From Nepenthes gracilis (lineage: Eukaryota > Streptophyta > Magnoliopsida > Caryophyllales > Nepenthaceae), in NCBI GenBank assembly GCA_033239525.1, contig BSYO01000003.1, forward strand, positions 26,591,540 through 26,655,539: 64,000 bases of DNA. Direction: 5' to 3'. Below the pieces are notes generated by a model. That model was not told the DNA's origin, did no database searches, and saw only the letters and a program-made list of their open reading frames with translations. The position numbers and the translations under genes are program-made. Every line of letters begins with the position of its first letter. Positions within the stretch are counted from its first letter, which is position 1. Shown here in pieces: positions 36,059 to 48,588 of this stretch.

Positions 36059-39000
36059 ATGGTATCATCGTCGTCAAAGAATCTGCCGTTCAGCGTGAAG
36101 CAGTTCAATGGGTAGGACAACTTCATCATCTGGTAAGAGAGGCTGAAGAATATTCTAACCAGAGAAGGAACAGTAAAGGCACTAAAGAAGAAGGATGAAA
36201 AGCCAGCAAACCTGACTGATGATGAATGACAAGATAAAAGAGACCTTGCCAATTGTACCAATGAACTGTACCTGGCGGACAACACTCTTCAAAAGGTTCT
36301 TGGCCTGACTGATCCGATGGAGATCTGGGAGAAGTTAGAGAATCGATATAAATCCAAATCCTTGACAACTAGACTATATGTAAAGAAGTAATTTTATGAC
36401 TTACGGTTGTCGAAAGGTGGAAGTTTTGAAAAGCATTTGGATGAGTTTAACAAAATATTGACACAGATGTCCACCATTGATGAGGAAATAAAGGAGGAGG
36501 ACAAGGCATTGGTTCTACTGACCTCTCTGCCAGCCTCCTATGATCACACCGTCACAACTTTGTTGTTTGAAAATTATACACTAAGGCTGGACGAGGTTAT
36601 TGTTTCCTTGCTCATGAATGAGTCAAGGCGGTCACAAGGGACCTGGTCTTCCCTTCACTCTGAGGTACTTGTGACAGAATCTAGGGGAAGGAGTAAAGGT
36701 CGCAGTTAGAAACCAGGAGAGAAAGGCCGTAACAAGTCACGGTTAATGTATCAAAACCTTGAATGTCATCACTGTGGCAAAAGGGGCCACATCAAGAAGT
36801 ATTACTTCAAGTGAAAGCGTGAAAAGGCAGAGAAAGATAACGGAGATAAGGGATGAGGAGAGGAAATGTCCTCGGTCTCAGTAGTTACAGGAGGCGATGT
36901 CCTGGTGACTTGTGAAGAAAATGTTGCAAGCCTGACAAACTATGAGGCCAGTTGGTTGGTCGACTCTGGCGCATCCAGAAGAGGACTATTGACATCCTAC
37001 ACTCTAGGAGACTTTAGAGTGATCAGAATGAAAAATGAAGGAATATCCCCGGTTGTAGGAAGAGGTAATGTTGTTCTGGTCATCAATAATGGGACAAAAC
37101 TGCTGTTGAAGGATGTACGTCATGTCCTTGATATCCGACTGAATATTATTTCAGCCGGTCGGTTGGATGATGAGGGCTACTGTAATACTTTTGGTGAAGG
37201 TGAGTGAAAACTAACAAGAGGATCTCTTGTTCAAAGCAAAAGGGAAAAAGTGCTCCAGCTTATATGTTATAAAGGCCTATGCAATGGCCGAGAACGTGAA
37301 CGCTGTAAGTGACAGAGAGTCTGAGAACTTGTGGCACAGGAGGTTAGGCCACATAAGTGAACGTGGGCTATGTCATCTGGCTAGGAAAGGACTTATATCT
37401 AGAGTAAAGGATGATGGACTGAATACGTGTCATCACTGTTTGGCCAGCAAGTAAATGAGAGTTTCATTCCATGGAGACTCATCCTCCACAAAGGTGGAGA
37501 TGCTTAATCTCATCCACACAGATGTGTGTAGACTATTCAAAGAAAAGTCATTTGGTGGAACCCAGTACTTTATTTTTTTCATTGACGATTGCTCCAGAAA
37601 GCTATGGGTTTACCCATTGAAAATCAAGAACCAGGTTCTCGGTATATTTGAGTAATTTCATACTCTTATTGAGCGTCAGACGGGAAAGAAAATGAAGACC
37701 GTCCAAGTGACAACGGGCGGTGAATACATAGGGTCTTTTGATACCTATTGCCAGTCACATGGTATTAGGCATAACAAAATACCTCCAAAGACGCTACAGT
37801 TGAACGGAGTGGTTGAGCGGATGAACCGCACACTTCTAGAAAGAATACGGTGCATGCTTTTTGAAGTTAAGCTTCCTAGACACTTCTGGGCCGAAGTATT
37901 GAAGATGATGGCCTACATCATAAATAGGCCACCCTGTAAATCCTTGAAGGGTGAAATGTCAGAGAAGATATGGTCGAATAAGGAGCTATCTTATGATCAT
38001 CTACGGGTGTTTGGATGTAAAGCATTCGTTCATATCCCAAGAGATAAAAGGATAAAGTTGGAACCAAAGACGATGCAGTGCGTCTTTCTTGGCTATGGGA
38101 AACATATGTTGGGTTACAGATTTTATGATCTAGTTGGAAGAAGACTTGTCCGGTCAAGGGACGTAACCTTTGTTGAAAATGAAACGATCGATGACATTGG
38201 TAGGAAGGCCAAGTGTAATGTAGACCGGACAGACAAAGTAAGTGTCAAAATTGTTCATCCATTATCCCTGGAAGACGAGGACAATGGTCCTGAGGCGGTT
38301 GAGGATAATGGAATGGCAATTATGGCACCTGATGAAGATTAGGATGAAGTCATCCCTGAACCGGCCGAGGATGTACCTGTCAGATGATCCTCACGAAACA
38401 GACGGCCGTCCGTCCATCTATCGCCTGGTAAATACGTTATGCTCATTGATGCCGGAGAGCCTGAGAGTTTTGAAGAGGCTGTGGAGGACGAGAGTAAGGA
38501 AAAATGACGGGAGGCCATGAAGGATGAAATGAGTTCTCTTCATGAGAATCACACCTTTGATTTAGCAAAGCTCCCCAAACCCAAAGGAGAAAGGGCTCTA
38601 GAGAACAAATGGGTCTTCCAATTGAAAACGGATGAGAACACCATAAAGTTAAAGTACAATGCACGGCTAGTAGTGAAAGGTTTCAATCAAAGAAATGGAG
38701 TCGACTTTGATGAGATTTTTGTTTCAATTGTGAAGATGTCCTCCATACGGGTTGTGTTGGGTTTGGCTGCTACTCAGAACCTTGAGGTGGAGCAAAGGAT
38801 GTCCGAACGACTTTTCTCCATGGTGAACTTGAAGAGAAAATTTACATGGAATAGTCGGAAGGGTTTAAGATTAAAAGGAAGGAGCAACTTATCTGTCATC
38901 TAAGAAAGAGTATGTGCAGTTTGAAACAAGCTCCTAGATAGTGGTACAAGAAATTTGAGTCGGCTATAACTAGTTAAGGGTACCGGCGGACTACTTGTGA

Positions 39001-39619
39001 TCACTGTGTATTTATACAGAGGTTTTTTCGATGAAAATTTTGTTATCCTTCTCCTCTACGTGGTGACATGCTAATTGTAGGATGCAACAGTACTCGAATA
39101 AAGAAGCTAAAAGAGCAATTTGGACGATCGTTTGCTATAAAGGACCTTGGATCGGCGAGACAAATTTTCGGTGTCAGAATTATCCACGATCGAAAGGCAA
39201 GAAAATTGTGATTGTCTCAATAAAGTTATATTGAGAGAGTGTTCCAATAATTCAACATGGATAAGTCAAAGCCTGTGAATACACTATTAGCAAACCACCA
39301 TAGGTTAAGCAATTGCCAGTGTCCATCCTCGGACGAAGAGAAGATATACATGAGAGGCGTTCCCTATTCCTCAGCTATGGAAAGCCTAATGTATGCCCTC
39401 GTGTGCATAAGACCCGACATAACACATGCTGTTGGCATAGTCAGCCGGTTTCTGTCAAACCCATGTAATGAGCATTGGTCCGTGGTCAAGTGGATCATGA
39501 GATATATTTAAAAAATTTTCAAGAGGTGCCTGTGTCTTGGAAGTGACGAGTCTCAATTAGTGGGTTACTCGAACGTTGATATGGTTGGAGACATTGACTC
39601 CCGTAAGTCTACCTCAAAG
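36059..39619 (+). pseudogene. Ty1/copia gag-pol, heavily interrupted and truncated at its 3' end
   Basis: The order is gag (36059-36850) with a zinc knuckle starting CHHCGKRGH whose fourth ligand is Tyr instead of Cys, protease (DSGAS, about 36963), the pre-integrase HRRLGHIS block (about 37340), and integrase (37500-38000). The integrase GGEY block lacks the expected preceding Asp, while the later Glu is present. A reverse transcriptase start with NKWVFQLK follows (38517-38900), then the RT/RNase H join (39120-39619). In-frame stops include 36113, 36134, 36227, 36389, 36707, 36812, 36854, 37205, 37452, 37653, 38385 and 38505. Frameshifts lie near 37230 and 38795, and within the RT catalytic box near 39061. 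The sequence stops abruptly inside RNase H at 39619, where block B begins. Non-functional. Confidence 0.93.
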
Positions 39620-40164
39620 GACTTGTTCAAAGTTTTATGATCAATATAACTTTTATATTCAAGGTTTAATATAATGCTAAGCTCGTTAAATTAATTATTT
39701 AAGTTAAAATAAAGTATTACTTAATATCATTATGAATCTTTTTTATTTTTCTTTTTGATGTAGTTAATCCAATTAAATTAGATATAACCGTCGATGATGC
39801 AAATAAAGATTAGTTTTTTCTAAAAGAAAATATAAGCAATAAAACCAATTCAATACTGGTATATTAATATATGTTATAACACAATAATAAATTTCTTTTC
39901 AGTTTTATATAATATTAGACTGAAGGCTAAATATTAATAGACAAATCAATTTTGTTCTCTCATATCAAGTAATATAGATAGGTTCCCTAATGTGTAAATA
40001 TATCTATTATAATGATATATTAAAAAAACACTTTGAAAATTAATTCCTTACAACTATTTAAAACTGCTTGGCAAAACCAAATGTTTTTTTTTTTCAATTT
40101 CTGTTTTTTCAAAAGGGATTTCACAACTAAGCCATCAACAGTGAACTTCTACCTCTACTGCACA

Positions 40165-42595
40165 TGTCACGAATTCAAATCAAATATGTCAATTTAAAAT
40201 AATTAATTATAATTTTTAAAATTTAAAAATATCAAATAAATTCAACAAATAATACTAATTTTTAAAAATTCGGGTGTGACAATCCCAATAAAAAGGACCC
40301 GACAAATTAAAATCCGTCCAGTACCTCATTGGATAACTGTCCGGACAAAATAAATACAACCTACTCTATAAATATCATAAGGGAGGTAACAAATCGACCA
40401 AAATTATAATCTGACATAACATGATGTAACATCTGAACTATTCTCGAAACATAATTATGAGCCTATACCCAACCAATTCTAAAATCCAATCACATTAAAT
40501 ACCAATTTAAGTCATATTAAAATTCAAACTTACCAAATCGGATGAATGACTGACAGATCACGCCCATACTTCTACAACACATCTAAACATTCTACTCTGA
40601 ATGGATAAAATAAAAAACGTGAGCCAAGCACTCAGCAAGTATTACATTTAATCAAAGGAGTCCTGAAGAAACAGAGGAAAGGTCAAATGGACAAAATTCA
40701 AACAAATAATAAGATAAATTTAAATTGCCGATAGTATAAATTTAATAAAAATTTAAGATCCAAAGTCTAAAATCTAATGGTAGTCTTGTACTGAAAATAA
40801 ATATCCAAATTTAAAATAAATGTCCAAATTCTGAAAACAACTCTCATCTGGATGTATATATATATAAATATATATATAAATAAAATAAAAGTGATTCACA
40901 CTAATTCTAATAGGAAAATAGTCAATTCTAAATTCTAATTCAAGTTTGAATTCGAGTCTGAGTCCATATCTAAAGCTCTATTAGCATGTGATTTGGGGTA
41001 GAATCCGATAGTCGGATAATTCAATAGCGTGCGCAGAAATCAAAGTAGTATCGCTACAGATATTCCCAAGGTCCAGATAAAAAATATTGCCAAAATCATT
41101 TGTATGAGACATACCAAGGCCCAACTCAAGACAAAATCAATGAATCTTAAATGCAAATCCAAAATCTAAATTTAAATCAAAATCCAACATAAATCAATGT
41201 AGAAATGTAAAGTATGCACCAAATTCAAGCTCCGATTATTTAAAGGCTAGCTTAATGAATAGTTACACATAATCCCGATAACCTTACGTCAAATCAAATG
41301 CAAATTACGCCAGCATGGATGGTCGTCTATATAGTCAATACCCATGGATAAGGTTGCTCACTATTATTTTGCCATCCGCATCTTTGTGTGTAATCCTCAA
41401 ATTTGTCAAATATATTAGAACGTCAGAATATATTCTAAAGTCAAGTAAAATTATTCAAATGGAAAGGGTCACTATTCCAAATATTTTCTACCGACGAAAA
41501 AGGATTTTTAAATTATAATATCTCCCCGTCGGGACCTGATCAGAGTGTCCAATTTTTAAATCTAAATATAGTGACCACAACCTGACACATGCATGCAATT
41601 GCACGGCCTATACAAAGTTTCATATTCATTTTCATATAAATATACTGATATAAAAATATATAATATTTTATAAATTATTCAGACTTTCAGGAAAATTTTA
41701 AACCCTCTATAAATTATAAAACTCAATCCAAAAATTTCTAAATCATCCAATGAACTATACATGTTTGTCCAAAATAAACAAATCTGGTGTATTAAAAATA
41801 CATACATATTGGTAAAAATTTTAAATAGTATCCAAAATAAATAATATGCTAAATCAAATCAAAGAGGGGGTTTATAGATACTTGCTTGAACCTCATATTT
41901 CACAGATCTGAAGAATGGATATCCTAAAGTACCCGAATCAACACTTTCTCTCTCTACCGTGCGTGGCCACTCTCTCTCCTTCCTTTCTCTCTCTTTGCGC
42001 CAGTCTCTGATGCTCTTTCTTCATGCTGGCAGCGACTCCAGCAGCGGGGACCATGGCGACGACCACGACGGTGACCACAACGGCAGCAACCCAGCGACAG
42101 CACAGCGGCGGATGGCAGCCAATTATGTTTCAGCTCCCAATTCCCTTTCTACAAACACCGGAGCACAAAATAGAGGGTAGCATCACGAAAAGGGGTTCGT
42201 CGGCTTCCATTCCTAGTGTTGAGACCTCAGGTGACAGCAGTAGCGACGGCCGCATCGGCCTCCATCTCTCTCCTCAATTCTCCCCCTCCGCTTTCTCTAT
42301 CCCCGAAACCCTTATCTGTTATTATTTTTATTTTTATTTTTTTTGGTTTATTATATACATATATATTATTATATATTATTATTATTATTATATATTTATT
42401 TATTTTACTTTTCTTTTTATTCCAAAATTTCAAATTGATATGTGAGCGATAACACGGGCGCACCTCGGGCGTCATCCCGATTGATCCAAATATCCTTCCA
42501 AATTTTATAATATTAAATTAATTTTGTCATGCACAATTTATCCCAAAATTATAATTAATATTAAATTAATCCGATTAAAAATTTAGGATATTACA
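40165..42595 (-). mobile_element. Solo LTR (family 4, related to family 1), reverse orientation, 2431 bp
   Basis: On the minus strand it starts TGTAATATCCTAAATTT (42595) and ends GAATTCGTGACA (40165). Flanks are GCACA (40160-40164) and GCACG (42596-42600), a 5-bp target-site duplication with one mismatch. Block A has the unfilled site as GCAAG followed by the same CACCAAG (about 6680). The inner layout parallels family 1, with a TTA-rich run and a GC-richer region at 41960-42300. Confidence 0.87.
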
Positions 42596-42843
42596 GCACG
42601 CACCAAGACTGTGAGCAACCAAAGATTGCAACACTTTGCAAGAGTGGAAGACTTAGTTCGAAGCTTTATGGTCACAATATGGCTCGTGCATACGGAGTTT
42701 ATTTGAGCATACACTGTCATAGATTATCTATCCGTTCATTTAAGATCAATATTCTTTGAGAAAGTTTGTGACCATATATCACAGCAGTACAATAAACGTA
42801 TACCTATTTGATATTTTAAATATTTATAAGAGAATTTTTACAT

Positions 42844-45800
42844 TCAAGGTTTATTTGGGCCACCATATAGGAGAAGATGGCCAAATTTCTTCAGAATTCC
42901 AATGTCCTTGACCTTATATGTATCATAATTTGAGTACTCTTCCATATCCATAGCAGGTTCAATTTCATTTTTTTCATTTACGATGATAAAATTTCTACAG
43001 TAACCATCATACCGAACGTCTATTTTGGGACGAAAACCACTTCCCATGGGAGGATCAGGTTGGCCAGGTGGACTATAAACTTGACCTCCACATGCAACAA
43101 AAGAGCCATACTCCGCCAAGCCAGTGAAAATCTTCTTCGGCCAAAATCCAATTAGGGTAGCATTTGTTTCAATTGCAAGCCACCAGTTTCCGCTATATAT
43201 ATCCTAGTTTTTGTGATACAACAACCAAAATGGTAAATCATTTACTCATAAAAAGGGAATGCAATATTGGTGTTACTAGAAGGCTCTTTATTTGTGACTT
43301 AAAAGTCATGATTAAAACACTAAAATAATATCTTTATATAATATGAACAAAATGCTTTCATTTACTTGCTCTTAGCATCCTCAACATTGAAATATTTTGT
43401 ATTAAACTGCATTTTTTCGTAGAAAAAAAGAACAGTACATTGAAATATTTTAATTAGACTGCCTTTTCCTGTAGAATAAAATAACAATTGAAAACTTAGT
43501 ACTTGCCTGATAAATGAACCAACGAGAAACTATTCTTGTTCTCCTTCCTCTTATTGTGAGAGGGCCATCAAAAACAGCATCAATAGGTATATCGGTTCTG
43601 ACACTTATAAATCCAGGACATAAAGTATTGAAACAGTGAGATTTACCCGCCTGACAAAAAGTAGGATAGCTAGAAGATAATTAAAAAATCCAATGCAATT
43701 TTAACTAATTTTAGATGTCTTCCATAATTATATTTTTACAAGCAATTACTTTATTAAGAAGTTTGCTTACATTTAGATATGCGAAACTATGAGTTCGATT
43801 TTCCTTGTACAAAGTAGGATTCACCTGAAAAATAGATATATAAATTACAGCAATCATTACCATTAGAAGAAATGAATGAAGTATTTAAAACCTAAAGAGA
43901 CCTACTCTCTTATATTTCATAAGGACATATATAGAAATTGTTTTAACTCTAATTATTTATATTGTTGTGGCTAAAAATTATTAAAATAGTTTGACAGTTA
44001 ATCTTGAAGTATTATTTAAAATTAATAGTAATAACAATGAAAAAGCTCCAATTTTGAGCTTCTCGAACCATATTTTTGATGTCATCTTTTCATTGCAATA
44101 TTAAATCAACATTTAGTCAGCAAATATTTAAATTAGATAATAAAGGCCCAAAAGCAAACCATTAGATGATTAGATGAAGTTGGAGTATGGAAAGAATAAG
44201 TTATTTACTTGAAAATTGATATCTAAATTTCACAAATTTCACAACATAAAAATCTTCTCATTTTAGACCAATATTTCGAATCAATCTTTTAAGTAATGTT
44301 ATACTATCAAACAACATATCTATATCATCCATAATGCTTGTTTGATGCAAAAAATATAAGTGGAGCTGATTCTCTTACCATCCATCCAACTTGTATGCTA
44401 TCTAAACCATTTTGCAATGTAATTGTTGCAGCGCTATATTGAGAATTTTCAACCGGAAGATTGTAAATATTTAATGTTCCTCCGACTCCTTTATATACTT
44501 TTTTGCTATATGGAACACTACTTGTACGAACGATTGCAACCTGAAATATATAGCATAGCTCATTATGTCATGTTATGTTACACCATTTAACATTTATGTT
44601 ATTATTCAATATGACATAGAGTGACATATAATAGTAATTAAATTATTGACAAGATTAAATTAGTACATATTTCATTTTCAACAAGTGAGGTATAAAATAG
44701 AATATGTGCTATCAAACTATTGTCTAGTAGAAGGTTACCTAAGGGTGATAAGGCTTCGCAACTATCATTTATGAACCTCTTTATATCTGATATTTATTTG
44801 GCCAAGATACAGGTGCATTGTGAAACTTAACAATATGCATAATATAAAGCAAATCATTTTAGCCAATGACAATTATGCATTGAAAGTTGAAATATTCACT
44901 TACATGAGTAGTATTGTTGGGTTGATAGCCATTTAATTTTAATCTTGATGCATATTCCTCTGTAAAAAATTTAATTCGAATGAGATCATTCCTTGTTACT
45001 CTTCTGATAGGAACCGTTCCCTCTGGACAACCTCCATCTTTGAAACCGAGTTTTAGCGTTTCAATTTCTGTTGAAAAAATTTCAGATCGTATCCTCTTGG
45101 GAATAAAATTTGGCCTCATCTAAGGAAAAAGCAAGTTCATTTGATGAATTAAAAAAGTATTCATAGACTAATAGTAACCACAAAAAAAAATAATTATGCT
45201 AACATATGAAACCTTTTATATTATTGGTTTCAATGATAGCTGAATCTAAAATCATATCCCTACAATATCAAATTAGATTTTCACAATTGTACTCATGGCC
45301 TACTTGCTCTATAATTTAGACAATAAAAAGAAATATAATACTAACCTGAGGATGAAAATTATGATTCTTTAATAATGGATGATCAAATGCTGATTGTTTA
45401 TAGAAATCGATACAATCATATATCTCTCCATAATTTGTCTGCAAAAATAAAAATAGTGTTCCAAATTTTGCATGGCAAATGATAATATTATTTTGGCATT
45501 CATAAGCTAGTAGACTTAGGTTTTCTTATATATTTTCTTACAATGCATACCGCATTGCATGTTTTTGTACGTTTTATTCTTTTTTATATTTCAAAGAGAC
45601 ATTATTTACAATTTTTACCCATGACTTGCATATAAGGATAAAGTAACATTACCCAATGAAATCAATAGCGTAAGAAATAAAAAAATAGTTGAATATTATT
45701 TTAAAAATTTTCAGTTTTCGCGTAAGGATAAACTCACTTTATGGTTTTGAATGTCAATAAAAAGACAAATTATCTAAGATATAAAAAAAAATCTATATGT

Positions 45801-46741
45801 ATCATACTCTTTTAGAACCGATGACATCACATTGTGCCTTTTTTTCATATGGGAAATGGAAAAAGAATGAAGGAATGAAAATTGAAAAAGAAAATTCATT
45901 TGCCCTTTCCTGACATCCAAATAATTTTAGTAATATTTCAAATGATTTTAGCTCTATAAGCTTTTTCTTTTGCATGCATCCTTTTTTAGAATATAGGGTC
46001 TCTGCCCTTCTAAGTGAGAGGTTGATTCGGTCATATTTAATTATAATCGTTTGATTAATGTCAAATAGTGTAAATATCAAAAATTTTTTAAATTTTTTTA
46101 ATTTTTAAAATAAAATAATGTAAATATTTGATCAATATCAAATAGTTATTATTAAAAAATTATATATATATTTTTTTTTAGAAAGATAGGCTTCCCAATT
46201 GCCCCCTTTTCACACATTATGGGGCTAATGGCGTGTCCCACATTGAACATAGAGTATATCCACCATGCAATTTCAATACTCAATATGAAATATGAGGTTG
46301 AGTTTCTTGGCTTTCACATAATATTTTAAAATTTTGAATGAATATATTTTGTACTATATTTACAAGACCTTTTTGATTGATTTGCCCAAAATTCAATACT
46401 TTAGATTTTCTATAATTAGTCACTCAATACATGTACACAAATATTTCAAGTTTTATACTAAAAGGACATTCATATGATAAGATTCCTTATGCATCAATAT
46501 TAATTTTAGAATCCATCTAGTCACTTAAACTCTTAGAATGGGTTGCACAGTTGCCTTACCAAATATAAAATTCATAACAACTTACGTGAATTATCTTCTC
46601 TGCTGGCTTTCTGAGAATCTTAAGTTGCTTTTCGATTTCCATTCTATCTTTTTCAGACAATCTTTTGCCATCGACTTTATAATTAATTAACAATAAGCAT
46701 AACACCGCAGCATATATAGTAGCTCTTAGCGCCATCTGCAT
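42844..46741 (-). CDS. Neprosin-domain (DUF239) secreted protein, copy B, apparently intact
   Basis: Seven minus-strand exons, all phase 0: 46586-46741, 45346-45438, 44904-45119, 44379-44540, 43771-43824, 43507-43650 and 42844-43203; 394 codons. Starts are possible at 46741 or 46735 (MQMAL or MAL). Residues 1-26 look like a signal peptide (LRATIYAAVLCLLLI core). Residues about 60-130 are the neprosin activation peptide region ([26 protein letters not shown]), and about 160-390 the neprosin domain (GNWWL, PPMGSGF, YGGPNKP). Neprosin is a glutamic prolyl endopeptidase first found in pitcher-plant fluid. Here the two positions matching its catalytic Glu pair are Gln: Q205 in SIQVGW and Q316 in GGQVYS. 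Intron 6 has a GC donor. Secretion is likely; peptidase activity is doubtful. There are no stops or frameshifts. Confidence 0.88.
43505..43506 (-). other. GC (non-GT) splice donor of neprosin copy B intron 6
   Basis: The exon ends TTTATCAG and the intron starts GCAAGT. Copy A has GTAAAT and copy C GTAAGT at the matching place, so the GC is derived. GC-AG introns are a known minor class with strong flanking consensus, as here (CAG|GCAAGT). Confidence 0.75.
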
Positions 46742-47319
46742 CAATTATGGATATTAGAATGGCAAAGTTTTGATTTATAAAAATAGATTTTTATTAAGAA
46801 TACTGAAAAAAAACTCTTCATATTATTTATTAATAATAAAGACAATTTAAAACCAATAATTCATTGTCACATGAATCCTCCCATAACAATATTCTATAGA
46901 GAGTCATTAGTATATTTATAAAATCTATTCTTTCCATGAAATGCTATCAAATTAGACGATAAAAATTATTATCGAGAGTGAAATGGCTTTCTCTAGATGA
47001 TATAAAAACGGATCATGCAATAGGAGAAATATTTCTCATTTCTTGATGGCAAAGTAAAAATATGTAGCTGTGAAAGAGGAATTTAATGAGTCAAAATTGA
47101 TTAGTTGTCCAAAACATAAATGCACTTATTTTTTTTACATATTTTTGATATTAAATCCATGAAACAATATATTAGCTGAAACATATAAGAATTGAAATCT
47201 CAAATCAAAATAGTATATGTAGATGATATAAACATTCTAAACAAGAACTCTTAAATAGTGAACAATAAAAACCTATTATGGACTACCTCAAAAAATTTCT
47301 ATTAATGAATTATGAACTT

Positions 47320-47590
47320 CTATTGAAATATAAAATATGTATTTAGGAATATCCACATGCACGTACGTGTGTGCGTGCATGCACGTATGTGTGTATAACT
47401 ATAAAAAGAGATTGTAAAGTAATACCATCGAAGAACAAACACAGCCTTCGGGGAGGAAAATTTCAAACACACTAAGATTGGATACGCTTTGATTTGGATA
47501 TGATTATTTATGGTTAGCATAGTAGAGTTTTCACAATATATAATGCTTATGATAATAATGAAAAAGTGCATCTATTAATTTACAAGATTT
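47320..47590 (-). other. Conserved upstream block of neprosin copy B
   Basis: Closely matches 11548-11760 upstream of copy A. No known domain is encoded; promoter or a 5' untranslated exon is possible. Confidence 0.4.
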
Positions 47591-48182
47591 ATCTTTTTCA
47601 ACCAAATCCTATTAGATCTTTTAATCCCAAAAACATGGAAAAGAAAATCCCGAACGATTCACCTTTTTCTTGAGTAATTGTTTGTGATATGGGGCTAAGC
47701 ACAAGAGTTTTGACAGTATCTATTTAGCACTGAGATTATAACATTTGATACCGCCTTTGACTGAAAATATTATCACATTTATGATAAATTAATAATTATG
47801 AAAATTAGTTCGTTAAACAGTAGCATTTTATCACCGATATGAGATATTATTATAAAAAAATATTTAATATTATTGATTGATTTATTTAACTAAATTTTTT
47901 TGTTCACGCACAATGTTCGTTTATATTATACCATGTTATTATTTTATAAATGATTTATATCGCTGTTAGAAATGATTTATATAATCATTCTTTAATATAT
48001 ATATATAAAGTCTAAAACCATTCACATCAATTTCTTTTGATTTATTGTTTTTTCTCACTTAAATTTTTGAATTTTTAACATAAAAATCTGAAATAATATA
48101 AGATCTAAAACTCATGACATAAATTTTATTTAATTTATTTTAGAAGAAAATAAATTTTACTACTTAAAATTTCAACAATTAA

Positions 48183-48588
48183 ATTAATTACACATCAGAC
48201 TTAACATTTTATATTAAATTTACGGTTTCTTCAAAAATTAAATTTAAAGGGTGTTTAGTTGGCATTAAAGGCGGCTACCGGTGTTGGCTTTTTAGAGTCG
48301 TCTAAGGCAATAGCACATCCCATAAAAAGATATATGTTTTTTTTAATCAAAGATTCATAAAAATATGTTTAATTATTTTAATTTTATGTTTTATAATTCA
48401 TGTTATTTAAATGTGGCATTTGAATTCATTAGTATTAAGATATTATTTTTAATTTCAAATCATACTTCTTTAGCGTATCACAAATAGTATAATTTATTTG
48501 TTTGATACTTTTAAAGTAGTGCCTTTATCAGTCATTCAGCAATCAATAGTAACATTGACTGTTTATCAATGATCAAAAAGGGTATGTG
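48183..48588. repeat. Duplicated flank block, paralogous to 33838-34245
   Basis: Starts TTAATTACACATCAGACTT and ends TGATCAAAAAGGGTA. The match to 33838-34245 stops where TGTTACATTCTACG begins at about 48589, which looks like the edge of an insertion. Confidence 0.9.

Larger units (their letters stand above)
39620..47960. repeat. Segmental duplication block B (paralogous to block A, 6162-11990 and 12770-12990)
   Basis: Collinear with block A from GACTTGTTCAAAG through the neprosin gene and its upstream flank. It lacks the solo LTRs of block A at the positions matching 12019 and 12990, and has its own insertion at 40165-42595. Confidence 0.88.

Noticed and set aside
47965..48176. TGTTAGAAATG to TTTCAACA segment considered as a small solo LTR
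   Set aside because: No target-site duplication (ATCGC against ATTAA) and no second copy in the window.
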